NCBI GenBank assembly: GCA_029975915.1
Contig: JARKOC010000466.1
Coordinates: 62,001 to 126,000, forward strand
Origin: Bryobacteraceae bacterium
GTDB lineage: Bacteria; Acidobacteriota; Terriglobia; Bryobacterales; Bryobacteraceae
Direction: 5' to 3'
DNA: 64,000 nucleotides
Shown here: positions 8,292 to 17,315 of the stretch, in pieces
Numbering within the stretch: position 1 is the stretch's first letter
Layout of the letters: each line of letters opens with the position of its first letter
Notes under the pieces: generated by a model
The model's input: the letters and a program-made list of their open reading frames with translations, nothing else
What the model was told of the DNA's origin: nothing
The model's database searches: none
Translations under genes and position numbers: made by a program

Positions 8292-9113
8292 CTACTGTTG
8301 GCGGCGTCCGAGGAAGCCGCTGCGATCGTTCTCAGCCGCCTCGCCAGTCGGTGGCGGATACTCCTTTGCGCCTGCCGGTGCGGGGCCCGCCTCATTGAGC
8401 ACGCGCAACGCCGCGAGCCGGACGGGCGCGGGCATCGTGGTGGCGCTCAATTGTGTGTACAGTTCCAGCGAGCGGGCGCGATTGGTTGCCATCAGCCCTT
8501 CCGCGCATAGCAGACAGGCCCGGGCGACCACGGGAAACACCGGCGGCTTGGTGGTCCCAAGCGCCGCCTGCAACACTTTGGCTGCCTGCAATCCGCCGAT
8601 CATTCCCACCGAAGCGGCCGCGGCTCCGGCCACTTCTGCGTCAGGATTGTCGATCAACTTGGCAACGGCGTCAAGAGCACGGGCGTCCTTGCGGACTCCA
8701 ATGGTCGTGATCAATCCCACCAGCAGCCGGCCCTTCAGTTTCGGCAGAGCGGCTCGCAAGGCGATGTCCACGGACGGATCGGGATTCGGTTCCAAGCCGA
8801 AACGGGCGTAGCAGGACAATTGCGGGTGGTCGAGCAGCGCCGCCATCGGCGCTACTGCTTCCTTGCCGCCGACGAAGGCCAGTTTCTTGCAGGCGATGGC
8901 CTTCTGAAACACGGTCGACTTCGGGTCCTTGACCATGGCGACTAATTTGGCCGGCGGTAGAGTCCAGATGGGCAGCCCATCGAACTCGGGGGGAACCTTT
9001 GGCGGAGGTACGCGAGCCGGCTTGGCGGCTGCGGGAGCTTGGCCCTGCGCGCCTGCTGGGGCTGCCTGTGGCGCCGCCTGAGGCGGTTGTTGCTGTCCAG
9101 GTGCTTGCGGCAT
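8292..9113 (-). CDS. HEAT-repeat protein with a Pro/Gln/Ala-rich N-terminus
   Basis: A 273-residue protein. Residues 1-45 are low complexity (PQAPGQQQPPQAAPQ and similar). The remainder is made of Ala/Leu-rich helical pairs, for example KEAVAPMAALLDHP, DARALDAVAKLIDNP and AEVAGAAAASVGMIGG, which fit HEAT/armadillo-type repeats. There is no signal peptide or membrane segment. An AGGAGAA precedes the ATG at good distance, and the gene starts 32 bp after the oxidoreductase gene, so the two are probably co-transcribed and end at the terminator at 8237-8269. HEAT proteins usually act as binding scaffolds; the partner is unknown. Confidence 0.7.
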   Translation of the reverse strand: MPQAPGQQQPPQAAPQAAPAGAQGQAPAAAKPARVPPPKVPPEFDGLPIWTLPPAKLVAMVKDPKSTVFQKAIACKKLAFVGGKEAVAPMAALLDHPQLSCYARFGLEPNPDPSVDIALRAALPKLKGRLLVGLITTIGVRKDARALDAVAKLIDNPDAEVAGAAAASVGMIGGLQAAKVLQAALGTTKPPVFPVVARACLLCAEGLMATNRARSLELYTQLSATTMPAPVRLAALRVLNEAGPAPAGAKEYPPPTGEAAENDRSGFLGRRQQ

Positions 9114-9145
9114 ATCGATATTCTCCTCTTCCTGTCCTGTGTCCC

Positions 9146-10531
9146 CTACATGCTGGTGGCCAGCGCTTCCATGCGCCAGGGCTCGCGGTAAGCGCGGCTG
9201 CGCATGCGGTTGGCCTCCTCGTCGTTAATGAACATTCGCTTGGCCGGATCCCAAGTCAGCTTGCGGTTCAGTTGCGCGCAGATCCAGGCCGCGTGTGAAG
9301 CGACATGGGTGTGGCAAGTGACCTCGGCGTTGGCGCGGGGCTGCGAACGCGAACGGACGCAGTTCAGGAAGTCCTGAATGTGCGCGTATGTCGGATCGTA
9401 GCGCTTGCCTTGCCGTTTGGGCACGAGTGATTTCAGGTTGTCGGAAACTTCGATTCGGCCGCTGTCGCCTGTCTCAACCCAGCCTTCGGTGCCCTCGAAG
9501 CGGTTGCTGCAAGAGCCGAGCAGACTCCAACTATGATTGCGCAAGACCAATTTCACGCCGTTAGCGTACCGGCAATTGATATTGTAGCGGCTGATGAGGC
9601 CGTCACCGCGGAAGATGCCGCCCTCGGGCTCGTATTCCACCGGCTCGGTATGTTCCATGTCGGCGGCCCACTGCGCCATCGCGACGGTGTGCGAGGCCCA
9701 TTCGAGCAGGCCGGCGTGGAAGTCCCAGAACTGGCCGCGGCCGCGGTCGGCATAGTTCGAATTGTAGGGCCTCCACAAGCAGGGCCCAAGCCATTTGTCC
9801 CAATCGAAGACCAGCGGGTCAGGTTCTGGAGCGTCGGCCGCCCACCAGCCGTGGCCGCCTTCGTCCACGCTGCCCAGGCCGATGGCTGTGTCCGCGTGCA
9901 CGGCCAGCAAACGGCCCAGTTTGCCGCTGCGCGCCAGACCCACGGCGAACTCGAAGGCAAATTGATTCCGGCGCTGGGCTCCCGATTGGTACACCACGCC
10001 GTAGCGGCGGACATTGTCGGCCATGGCATAGCTCTCCATGATCGACATCGCGCCGGGTTTCTCGATGTACATGTCCTTGCCCGACTGGGCCGCCCACATG
10101 GCCATCGGCCCGTGCCAGCGGTCGCTGGTGGCGATGAGCAGCGCGTCGATATCTTTGCGGGCGAGGATCTCGGCCGGATCCTTGTGCATCACGCACTCGT
10201 TGTTGCCATAGTGCTTGTCTACAGCGCTCTTTACCATCTCCCGCGCGCTGTCCCTGACGTCGGCGATGGCGACGAACTTGACGCGGTCGTCTCCCAGCAT
10301 CATGCGAAGGTCCGCCATGCCGCGGCCCCGGATGCCGATACCGCCGACCCGGATCTGATCGACCATCGCGTAGTTGCCCACCAGGACGGGTCCTGATTGG
10401 CCGGCGGCCGGGCTAGCGATTTGACCCGCCGCGTTGTTGGCAAGCACAGTGGGTACGGCCGCCGCGGCGCCGGCCTGGGCCACGGCCTTTCCAAACCCTC
10501 TGCGTGTTACAGGCTGTTTTATATCCGCCAT
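9146..10531 (-). CDS. Gfo/Idh/MocA-family oxidoreductase, Tat-exported
   Basis: A 461-residue protein. The Tat signal TRRGFGKAVAQAG is followed by an Ala-rich hydrophobic stretch. The nucleotide-binding part has VGGIGIRGRGMAD and VAIADVRDS, and the family signature EKPGAM with its conserved Lys follows at about residue 165. The C-terminal domain has GGHGWWAADAPEPDP and WDFHAGLLEWASH. Exported members of this family have been linked to sugar oxidation using tightly bound NAD(P). GGAGAG lies close to the ATG at 10531. A 12-bp perfect inverted repeat directly upstream is a likely operator. The DUF1080 gene further upstream is a typical partner. Confidence 0.87.
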   Translation of the reverse strand: MADIKQPVTRRGFGKAVAQAGAAAAVPTVLANNAAGQIASPAAGQSGPVLVGNYAMVDQIRVGGIGIRGRGMADLRMMLGDDRVKFVAIADVRDSAREMVKSAVDKHYGNNECVMHKDPAEILARKDIDALLIATSDRWHGPMAMWAAQSGKDMYIEKPGAMSIMESYAMADNVRRYGVVYQSGAQRRNQFAFEFAVGLARSGKLGRLLAVHADTAIGLGSVDEGGHGWWAADAPEPDPLVFDWDKWLGPCLWRPYNSNYADRGRGQFWDFHAGLLEWASHTVAMAQWAADMEHTEPVEYEPEGGIFRGDGLISRYNINCRYANGVKLVLRNHSWSLLGSCSNRFEGTEGWVETGDSGRIEVSDNLKSLVPKRQGKRYDPTYAHIQDFLNCVRSRSQPRANAEVTCHTHVASHAAWICAQLNRKLTWDPAKRMFINDEEANRMRSRAYREPWRMEALATSM

Positions 10532-10540
10532 GATTCTCTC

Positions 10541-10579
10541 CGTATCAGACAATGTGTCTCCTGACTCTTGTCTGATACG
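10541..10579 (-). promoter_or_regulatory. Perfect 12-bp inverted repeat, candidate operator or leader hairpin
   Basis: CGTATCAGACAA at 10541-10552 and TTGTCTGATACG at 10568-10579 are exact inverted copies separated by 15 bp. The repeat ends 10 bp before the oxidoreductase ATG, next to its ribosome-binding site. The symmetry and 27-bp centre spacing fit a dimeric repressor site or a hairpin that could mask the ribosome-binding site. No regulator gene lies adjacent. Confidence 0.6.
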
Positions 10580-10729
10580 GAACTCTATCATCTCGGCGGG
10601 TAGCACTCAAGTGCATTGTGTCCGCCGCCGTGGACGCAATGGCCGCCGGGCGATGCCGGAATGGGGGTTCGCGGCCCGCTTCCCGCGAACACGGGTACCG
10701 TTCCCGAAGCCAAACTACAGCGGGATGGC

Positions 10730-11398
10730 CTATTTCGGGGCGGGCGTCAATGGACGCCACTCGATCTTCCGTATGGCTCCAACTGTGGCGTAGGTGGCAA
10801 TCCCAAATGGAACCGACCGGTCGATGTCGCCCTCGCGCAGGGCGATCCACTTGCCTTCAATATTCACATCAATCACTTTGTCTTCGTCGATCCAGGCCGC
10901 TATCGCCACGGGCGTGACTCGCAGGCGCAACTTGTACCAGCGGCCGAGTTCAAACTTCATGCCGAGCGTGGTCTCGTTCCTTGCGGCGTCCGCGCCGCTG
11001 ATATTAGACAACCCCACCACCTCGCCGCCCCAGCCGCCATTGATCCACGTGCAATAAGAGTCTCGAACCGGGAAGGTGATGCCGGCGAAGAAATCGCTCC
11101 CCTTGATGCGTGCCGCCTCAATGCGGACCTCGTAACCTGAAGCAGGAAACGGCGCCGAAGCCCCCGCCCACGTGATGCCAGTCAGCACCCCGGCGCCAAT
11201 GGTGATGACCCCATGGTCGACGGTGACCTTGCCGGCCCCAAGGAAGTCGGACTCCTTCCAACCCGCCAGCGACTTGCCGTCGAACAGCGGGCGCCATTCG
11301 CCCTCAGCAGGCGCGGGACCCGCCTCTTGCCCCCGCACCGATACCGGAAAAAACATAGCTGCTCCGATGGCGGCGGACAGAATTAGCGTTTTTCGCAT
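10730..11398 (-). CDS. Secreted DUF1080 (3-keto-disaccharide hydrolase/LamG-like) protein
   Basis: A 222-residue protein with a signal peptide (MRKTLILSAAIGAAMFF, cleavage near VRGQ). The start of the mature domain has the DUF1080 motif WRPLFDGKSLAGWK, followed by a jelly-roll-like pattern with DFFAGITFPV, WINGGWGGEV, and FGIATYATVGAIRKIEWRPL at the end. Characterised relatives in Bacteroides hydrolyse 3-keto-glycosides made by Gfo/Idh/MocA-type dehydrogenases, and one such dehydrogenase is encoded just downstream on the same strand. The gene lies 40 bp after the KDPG aldolase gene. Confidence 0.82.
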   Translation of the reverse strand: MRKTLILSAAIGAAMFFPVSVRGQEAGPAPAEGEWRPLFDGKSLAGWKESDFLGAGKVTVDHGVITIGAGVLTGITWAGASAPFPASGYEVRIEAARIKGSDFFAGITFPVRDSYCTWINGGWGGEVVGLSNISGADAARNETTLGMKFELGRWYKLRLRVTPVAIAAWIDEDKVIDVNIEGKWIALREGDIDRSVPFGIATYATVGAIRKIEWRPLTPAPK

Positions 11399-11438
11399 GG
11401 ATTGGCGGCTCTCCGGAAGCGGCTTCTGCTGGATTGGG

Positions 11439-12098
11439 CTATTTCATCTCCTCGCGCGCTTTTTGAACGACCTCAAGGAATTGCCTGGCGCGCTCGGTGA
11501 AGACTTCATACGTTCCCGCCTTGATTGTTTTGGCATCGACCAGTTCGCCGCCGACGGCCACGGCGCAGGCGCCGGCCTTGAGGAAGTCACCCGCCGTGGT
11601 CAGGGACACGCCTCCGGTGGGGATCATCTCGATCTGCGGGAAAGGTCCTTTGAGGGCCTTGATGTACTTGGCGCCGCCGACGTTGTCGCAAGGGAAAACC
11701 TTGACGATATCGGCGCCGGCCTGCCAGGCGGTGAGCACTTCCGTGGGGGTGAGCGCGCCGGGACAGATCGGTTTCGAGTAGCGCTGGGCCATTTCGATGG
11801 TCTTGAGGTTGAGAGCCGGGGTGACGAAGAACTCCGCGCCGGCGAGCATGCAGATGCGGCAGGTTTCAGGATCGAGCACAGTGCCCGCGCCGAGCACCAT
11901 CTTGTCGCCGAACTTGTTGGCAAGCTGTTCGAGGACCTTCACCGCGCCAGGCACCGTCATGGTGACCTCGGCCGCGCGGATGCCCCCTTCATAGATGGCT
12001 TCGATGGCCTTGAATGCGGATTCGGCCGAGGGCGTGCGCACCACGGGCACGATACCGATTTCCTTCATTGCGGAGAGGATGCTCTGTTTTGATGCCAT
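11439..12098 (-). CDS. eda: 2-dehydro-3-deoxy-6-phosphogluconate (KDPG)/4-hydroxy-2-oxoglutarate aldolase
   Basis: A 219-residue class I aldolase, of normal length. Glu44 in AAEVTMTVPG and the Schiff-base Lys133 in GADIVKVFPCD match the family, as does LGAGTVLDPE and IPTGGVSL. It splits KDPG into pyruvate and glyceraldehyde 3-phosphate at the end of the Entner-Doudoroff and uronate pathways. It is the first gene of the minus-strand sugar cluster. Together with the glucuronoyl esterase and a distant hexuronate-type transporter it supports uronate catabolism. Confidence 0.92.
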   Translation of the reverse strand: MASKQSILSAMKEIGIVPVVRTPSAESAFKAIEAIYEGGIRAAEVTMTVPGAVKVLEQLANKFGDKMVLGAGTVLDPETCRICMLAGAEFFVTPALNLKTIEMAQRYSKPICPGALTPTEVLTAWQAGADIVKVFPCDNVGGAKYIKALKGPFPQIEMIPTGGVSLTTAGDFLKAGACAVAVGGELVDAKTIKAGTYEVFTERARQFLEVVQKAREEMK

Positions 12099-12264
12099 GC
12101 GGGCATCATATCAGGAAGCGGCGGGAGCAAAGTCAATGGCGTGGAGGTAATGCGCAAGGCAATCTAGGTTCAACGTTTGGATGCATGCACCGAGCAGGCC
12201 CACGGCCTGGATTGCGGCGAGATCCGATCCGGGTCATACTAACGGGAACAGAGGAGGAGGCCCA

Positions 12265-13164
12265 GTGTCACTGGAATCGTTAAGGCAAGGCGTGTTTGTT
12301 GGATTGATCACATTGGCCGCGACCGGCGCATGTGCATTTGCGCAGGAGGGCAAGGTGAGCGGCTGGATCGAGGTCAAGGGGGCCAAGACCGCGCTGACTC
12401 ACATCTGCGCGGTTTCCGAGACCGACCGCCTCGAAAAAGGCGACAAAGAAATCCTTGCAGTGCTGCTATCCACGCAACCTGTCCCCCCCGGGATGCGAAA
12501 ACCCGGCATGGACATCGCCATGTGGGCGGGCGAGGAGGCGCGCGCCGGGCGGATCGACGGCATTATCCTCATGATTGACCCGCAGACGAAGGTCTGGAGC
12601 CGCGGACAGCGCTTGTCCAAGGAGCACGGCCTGACGTTCTACTCGCACACTTCGACCTCCGCGGAAGGCCGGGTCTTGAGGTTTGAACCGGCGCCATCTG
12701 GCCCAGCTGAACTCGCCGGAAAAGTTTCGATGAGCGAAACGATGCGGGGCATTGATGAAAACGACGGGCCTTGGCGCATCGAGGCCGAATTCCGGACTCC
12801 AGTGATCCAGCAGGAGCCAGTCACGGCCAAACTCACCGGCGCTGCGGCGCTGAACAGCCCGCAATACAAAGCGGCCCTGGCGTTTAACCAGGCCTGCCAG
12901 CGAAAAGACCTGGAGGCGGTTAAACGTTCCATGGATGCCAATTCGCAGGCCATGCTGGCGAAGATGATCGAGCAGATGGGCCGCGACCAAACCGTGACCA
13001 TGCTGGCCGCCATGGGCGAGGACACGCTCAAGCTGAAGACGGTCGAGGTGACCGTCCGCGGCTCGAAGGCCGAGGTCAAGCTCATGAACAACACCGGCGC
13101 CGAGCGGAATGAAACCACGATGACGGTGGCGCTCGAAAATGGCGTCTGGAAGATGTCGCGGTAG
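12265..13164 (+). CDS. Secreted protein of unknown function with NTF2-like C-terminal region
   Basis: About 299 residues from a GTG at 12265, preceded by GAGGAGG at good spacing; an upstream ATG at 12181 would place a non-signal-like leader in front and was not used. The N-terminus VSLESLRQGVF and a hydrophobic segment ending ACAFAQ form a signal peptide. Residues after about 205 (ALAFNQACQRKDLEAVKRSM and on to LENGVWKM) resemble DUF4878/NTF2-like folds with a two-helix start and C-terminal strands. The middle domain is not recognised. It is divergent from eda. Confidence 0.6.
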   Translation: MSLESLRQGVFVGLITLAATGACAFAQEGKVSGWIEVKGAKTALTHICAVSETDRLEKGDKEILAVLLSTQPVPPGMRKPGMDIAMWAGEEARAGRIDGIILMIDPQTKVWSRGQRLSKEHGLTFYSHTSTSAEGRVLRFEPAPSGPAELAGKVSMSETMRGIDENDGPWRIEAEFRTPVIQQEPVTAKLTGAAALNSPQYKAALAFNQACQRKDLEAVKRSMDANSQAMLAKMIEQMGRDQTVTMLAAMGEDTLKLKTVEVTVRGSKAEVKLMNNTGAERNETTMTVALENGVWKMSR

Positions 13165-13227
13165 AAGCGCGATCAAGTCACGAGGCGGCAGGGGCACTCT
13201 GCCCTGTTACTTTTCTTGACAAAACGC

Positions 13228-13256
13228 TTTACTCCGATTCCTGGCAGGTCCATAAT
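13228..13256 (+). promoter_or_regulatory. Sigma-70-like promoter upstream of a secreted unknown
   Basis: TTTACT (13228-13233) and CATAAT (13251-13256) are separated by 17 bp, 60 bp before the next start codon. A perfect TTGACA at 13216 has no matching -10 at normal spacing. A short hairpin GCCCGC/GCGGGC (13264-13278) lies in the leader. Confidence 0.4.
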
Positions 13257-13315
13257 TTTGCCGGCCCGCGCTGCGGGCTTCACCACCCGGTTGGCGCGGT
13301 TCAGGAAGGAGATCC

Positions 13316-14149
13316 ATGTCCATGTTGAAACAAACACTCGGTCTCGTGGCAGTGCTCCTGTGCCTGTTCACAATGTCCGTGGCCGATGGCCAAACCGCGC
13401 CTGCGGCTGGCCAGGATATCTATGCGGTCATCAATTACCTGAAGATCGCCCCGCAGAACACCGCGGCTTACGAGGAGATGGTCGACAAGACCATCCGCCA
13501 GTTCTACATCGAGGCGATGAAGCAACCCGGCACGAATCTGATGGGTTGGAGCATGTCGCGGGTCGTCTATCGCGGCGTCGATGACGATGCGCCCACCCAC
13601 ATCGGTGTGGCCTACTACCTGGGCCCACCGCCTGGAGGCCCGGAAGGCCAGGCTCAGGCCATCATCAAGAAGGTGACCGGCGCGGGTTATGACGAATATC
13701 AAAAGAAGATCTACGCTATTCGAGAGGTCCTTGGCAATGAACTGGTCCGCGGGTCGATGTGGGGCGGAGCCACGCCGGAGGGCTCCTACCGCGTCACCAC
13801 CTATGCAAAAGCCGCGCCGTCGATGCTTCGAGAGGTCCGGGACGAAGCGGCCCGGATCTGGAAGCCGGTCTATGATGAGGCAATCAAGGACGGTTCCATC
13901 CTCAGCTACGCCTCGGGGACGCACGTCTTTCCACGTGGTGAGGGGATGGCCTACGACATAGTGACGTCAGTCGGTTTCAAGGATCTGCCGTCGGCCGTCA
14001 GGGGCTTCGCGGTTACGCCGGAGCGGCTGGCCAAGGTCCACAAAGACATGAGCTACCTCAGTACCATCGACGGGTGGCGGGATAAGGTGACTGTCAAGAG
14101 AGTGATCGTCGCCCGCGTGCTGGCCGTGGTCAACGCCCCAGCCAAATAG
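13316..14149 (+). CDS. Secreted protein of unknown function
   Basis: A 277-residue protein with a clear signal peptide (MSMLKQTLGLVAVLLCLF, cleavage near ADGQ). GGAAGGAG precedes the ATG. The mature part begins DIYAVINYLKIAPQN and repeats related segments (EEMVDKTIRQFY, then a second half with EVRDEAARIWKPVYDEAIKDG), which suggests two ferredoxin-like alpha/beta modules such as are seen in dimeric alpha-beta barrel proteins. That assignment is tentative. It stands alone between unrelated genes and I do not recognise a function. Confidence 0.6.
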   Translation: MSMLKQTLGLVAVLLCLFTMSVADGQTAPAAGQDIYAVINYLKIAPQNTAAYEEMVDKTIRQFYIEAMKQPGTNLMGWSMSRVVYRGVDDDAPTHIGVAYYLGPPPGGPEGQAQAIIKKVTGAGYDEYQKKIYAIREVLGNELVRGSMWGGATPEGSYRVTTYAKAAPSMLREVRDEAARIWKPVYDEAIKDGSILSYASGTHVFPRGEGMAYDIVTSVGFKDLPSAVRGFAVTPERLAKVHKDMSYLSTIDGWRDKVTVKRVIVARVLAVVNAPAK

Positions 14150-14169
14150 CGTCCGCGATAGCACAAGCC

Positions 14170-14424
14170 TCAGGAGATCATGGCCTCCCAGATGAAGCCG
14201 TCCGGAGCATAGGTGGAGTCCTGCTCTGCGGCAACCTCACCCAGCCGCGACGGAACGGGGGGCGGGGAATTGAACGGAGTCACGACGGTCACCCCGCCGG
14301 AACTCCGTCCTTCATCGAAATTTTCGCTGAGCAGGAACCTGCACCCGCAGCGCTCGTCCGCAGCCACGATCAGCGTGTCCCGGTATGTGATCTCAGGCAG
14401 AGTTCGTTTGGTCGAATCCTTCAA
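14170..14424 (-). pseudogene. C-terminal remnant of a PIN-domain (VapC-like) toxin
   Basis: The translated segment TYRDTLIVAADERCGCRFLL and the following SENFDEGRSSGGVTVVTPF matches the last third of VapC-type PIN ribonucleases (usually YWDALIVAAA, then LLSEDL and GVxVVNPF). The N-terminal two thirds, including the first catalytic acids, is missing, and one expected acid is Asn (SEN). The frame is open back to the hemL stop codon only 27 bp upstream, with only a TTG as possible start. No VapB antitoxin is present, so this is a decayed fragment. Confidence 0.65.
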
Positions 14425-14451
14425 GCCGATTATCGCGTTTGTTTTGTTTGA

Positions 14452-15708
14452 TTAAGAGAACGCCGCGATGGCGCTGACTGTCGCCTGAATCGCTACTTCA
14501 TCGTGCGCCGCGCCCACGAACGCCGCCTCGAACTGCGACGGCGGCAGGTAGACGCCCGCCTCCAGCATGTGGCGGTGGAAGGCTTTGAATCGTTCGGTAT
14601 TGGCAGACTTAGCAGTCTCCCAGGAGCTTACAAGTCCATCCTTAAAGAAAAAGGTGAACATCGAACCCACCCGGTTCACGGTGGCTCCGGCGGGTGCGGC
14701 GGCGCAGATGCGGGCGGCGGCAGCATCGATCTGCTTGTACACTTCGGGGTGAGCCTTCAGATATCTCAGCATGGCCAGACCGGAAGCGACGGCTAGCGGA
14801 TTCCCGGACAGCGTCCCCGCCTGATAGACATTGCCCACGGGCGCGACGCGCTGCATGATTTCGGCGCGCCCGCCATACGCGGCAATCGGCAACCCGCCGC
14901 CGATCACTTTTCCGAACGTGGACAGGTCGGGCTTGATTCCGAACAACTCCTGGGCGCCGCCGTAGCTGACGCGGAACCCGGTCATCACTTCGTCGAAAAT
15001 TAGCAGCGCGCCGTGGTATCGCGTGAGACGGACCATCGCGTCCAGAAACTCCCGCGTAGGCGGGATGCAGCCCATGTTGCCAACGACAGGCTCGACGATG
15101 ATGGCGGCGATCTCCCCGCCATACCAGCGGAACGCCTCCTCCAATGCCTCCACTGAGTTGTAGGGCAAGGCAAGCGTAGTAGCGGCAAAAGCCTCCGGGA
15201 CGCCGGCCGTGTCGGCGATGCCAAGCGTGGCCATGCCGGATCCCGCCTTCACCAGCAGTGAATCGACGTGGCCGTGGTAACAGCCTTCGAACTTGATGGT
15301 GCGGTCACGGCCGGTGAATCCGCGGGCGACGCGCAGAGCGCTCATGGTCGCTTCGGTCCCGGAATTGACCAAGCGAACCATCTCGCACGACGGCACGGCG
15401 TCGCGGATCATCTCGGCGAGTTCAACTTCGCGCTCAGTGGGCGCGCCGAAGCTGGTGCCGACATCCAGAATCTCGCGGATGGCGTCAAGGACGGGCAGGA
15501 AACGGTGGCCGAGGATCAGCGGACCCCAACTGCCGACGTAGTCGATGAATTCGTTGCCGTCCGCGTCCCAGATGCGGCAGCCGTCGCCGCGGACGATGAA
15601 CGGCGGCGTCCCGCCAACGCTTTTGAAGGCCCGGACCGGCGAATTGACCCCGCCCGGAATGATCTGGCGCGCCCGTTCCAGAAGCGTGGCGCTTTTGTCG
15701 AACTTCAA
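14452..15708 (-). CDS. hemL: Glutamate-1-semialdehyde 2,1-aminomutase
   Basis: A 418-residue PLP enzyme close to the usual length of about 425. The PLP lysine is Lys267 in [36 protein letters not shown] and [11 protein letters not shown] are also typical. It forms 5-aminolevulinate from glutamate 1-semialdehyde in the C5 route to haem. It starts with TTG inside the stop codon of the upstream reductase gene (TTGA overlap), supported by AAGGAGG seven bases earlier, so it is translationally coupled to it. Confidence 0.95.
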   Translation of the reverse strand: MKFDKSATLLERARQIIPGGVNSPVRAFKSVGGTPPFIVRGDGCRIWDADGNEFIDYVGSWGPLILGHRFLPVLDAIREILDVGTSFGAPTEREVELAEMIRDAVPSCEMVRLVNSGTEATMSALRVARGFTGRDRTIKFEGCYHGHVDSLLVKAGSGMATLGIADTAGVPEAFAATTLALPYNSVEALEEAFRWYGGEIAAIIVEPVVGNMGCIPPTREFLDAMVRLTRYHGALLIFDEVMTGFRVSYGGAQELFGIKPDLSTFGKVIGGGLPIAAYGGRAEIMQRVAPVGNVYQAGTLSGNPLAVASGLAMLRYLKAHPEVYKQIDAAAARICAAAPAGATVNRVGSMFTFFFKDGLVSSWETAKSANTERFKAFHRHMLEAGVYLPPSQFEAAFVGAAHDEVAIQATVSAIAAFS

Positions 15709-16886
15709 AGTTCGCCCTCCTTGACGACCCGGTTGCCAAGCATGAAGCCCATGAAGATCTCGAGCATGGTCCCGTTGAGGCTGCCCATCAGCCGCTTCTT
15801 CAGTTCCAGGTAGTTCTGGGTGCCGGCGAAAAGGTCCTGGACGATCAGCGTCATCGATGGGCTGCGGCGCATGAACTGAATCATGCGGTCTGGCACCGTG
15901 GTCCTCATGAATCGCTGCAGGAAGAAGCGTTTGGCCAGACCGGAAGCAAACGTGAGGTCGTCCAGGAACTCTCTCTGAAGCAGCGTCGAATAGTGCCGGT
16001 GACGGTCCGGGGGGGCCAGCGTATCGTTCAGGATGCTCTGGGCGGCGAGGTCGCCTGAACGGATCGCGTAATAGATGCCTTCACCCGTGACCGGATCCAC
16101 CAGTCCCGCGGCATCCCCGGCTGCCATCCACCCTTCGCCCGAGAGTCTGTTGCGGAGGAAGCTGGGCCGCTCCAAGGCAGGAATCATATGGCCATAGAAA
16201 ACAGCGTCCTTGAGCGGAATCTGCTGCTCCTGCATCCACTTTTCGAGCGTCTGGCGGAGCTTGCCGGCCGGCTCGCCCTTGCCGCAAATACCCACCGAGA
16301 GGTGGTCCGGGCGGGGAAAGACCCAGATGTAGCCTTCGAAATTAGGAAAGAACTGGATATCGATATGGCGCCTTGTTGCGGGGACGTAATAGCCGAGCGC
16401 ATACATGGTGTCCGCGGCCGAATACTCCGTGCCGACGTTGCGGAGCGAATTTCGCGCTCCCGTGGCCACAACGCAATAATCGGCATGCATCGACCCGATG
16501 CGCGTCCGGATGCGCCAGCCGTTTGAAACGCGATCGAGGCCGGTGACCCTCTCTTTTTCAACTTGCGCTCCGGCACGCGCGGCCCGGTCAAGAAGCATTC
16601 CATTGAGGCTCAGCCGCGGGTAGATCAGCAGCGGCCGGGTCAGATCCATCTGAAATGTCCCGGCGTTTGGTGATCGCAGGATAGTGGTCGTGATCTGCGT
16701 CTTCTCCGCAAGGTTGTCGAACAGGAATGGGTACTGATGATAAGCCTTGTAAGTGACACCGCCGCCGCAGGGTTTTTCCCAAGCCAGCTTCTCATCCAGC
16801 AGGATGGTCTTCAATCCAGCCGAGGCCAGGCGCGCGGCAGCAACCGAGCCGGCTGGACCCGCCCCGAGTACGGCGACCGTATTCAC
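15705..16886 (-). CDS. Geranylgeranyl-reductase-like FAD oxidoreductase
   Basis: A 393-residue flavoprotein. The N-terminal Rossmann motif [16 protein letters not shown] binds the FAD ADP part, and [20 protein letters not shown] is the conserved C-terminal FAD motif of the geranylgeranyl reductase/phenol hydroxylase group. [11 protein letters not shown] matches the conserved Cys-Gly segment near the flavin in prenyl reductases. It probably reduces isoprenoid double bonds, but the substrate (quinone tail, lipid or pigment) is unknown. The GTG start overlaps the upstream lipoprotein stop by four bases, and its end overlaps hemL. Confidence 0.82.
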   Translation of the reverse strand: MNTVAVLGAGPAGSVAAARLASAGLKTILLDEKLAWEKPCGGGVTYKAYHQYPFLFDNLAEKTQITTTILRSPNAGTFQMDLTRPLLIYPRLSLNGMLLDRAARAGAQVEKERVTGLDRVSNGWRIRTRIGSMHADYCVVATGARNSLRNVGTEYSAADTMYALGYYVPATRRHIDIQFFPNFEGYIWVFPRPDHLSVGICGKGEPAGKLRQTLEKWMQEQQIPLKDAVFYGHMIPALERPSFLRNRLSGEGWMAAGDAAGLVDPVTGEGIYYAIRSGDLAAQSILNDTLAPPDRHRHYSTLLQREFLDDLTFASGLAKRFFLQRFMRTTVPDRMIQFMRRSPSMTLIVQDLFAGTQNYLELKKRLMGSLNGTMLEIFMGFMLGNRVVKEGEL

Positions 16887-17299
16887 TTCTTGGCGTCCGG
16901 GATCGCGCCCGTGGGCGGATGGTTCGGCGGCATCTGCATGCCCGAGCCGGAGCCCATGCCGGAACCCATGCCGCCGGGCATCGTCATGCCATGGCCAGCG
17001 GCGGAAGGGCTCTTTTTCACAACCCAGTCGTTGCCCTTGCGTTCGAGCGTGTATTTCATCGCCATGCCGGCAGCGGCGTCGCCGCCCTTGGGCTTGAACG
17101 AAACAGTGGCGTCGGCCTCGGTGTCGCGGAAGGTGACCTGGGTGATTTCAATGTCCATCGATTCGACATTGAGGCCCTTATTCTTGCTCAGGTGCTCGAT
17201 GACGCCCTTGCGGACTGCGTCGTTCGTGGCGATGTTCTTCTTGCAGCCCACGCCAGCGAACAGGACGAGGACGGGAATCAGGATGCGGAGGAATTTCAC
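16883..17299 (-). CDS. Small lipoprotein-like protein with a Met/Gly-rich tail
   Basis: About 138 residues from a GTG at 17299 (VKFLRILIPVLVLFAG then VGCKK). The Cys after a hydrophobic segment suggests a lipoprotein, though the lipobox GVGC is imperfect. The central part has a short alpha/beta pattern (EHLSKNKGLNVESMDIEITQ). The C-terminus contains MTMPGGMGSGMGSGSGMQM, which resembles methionine-rich copper-binding tails. The ribosome-binding site is only about one base from the GTG, so an ATG at 17335 is a possible alternative start. It is the first gene of the operon with the flavoprotein and hemL. Confidence 0.6.
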   Translation of the reverse strand: MKFLRILIPVLVLFAGVGCKKNIATNDAVRKGVIEHLSKNKGLNVESMDIEITQVTFRDTEADATVSFKPKGGDAAAGMAMKYTLERKGNDWVVKKSPSAAGHGMTMPGGMGSGMGSGSGMQMPPNHPPTGAIPDAKK

Positions 17300-17315
17300 C
17301 CCTCCAGTATAGGAG

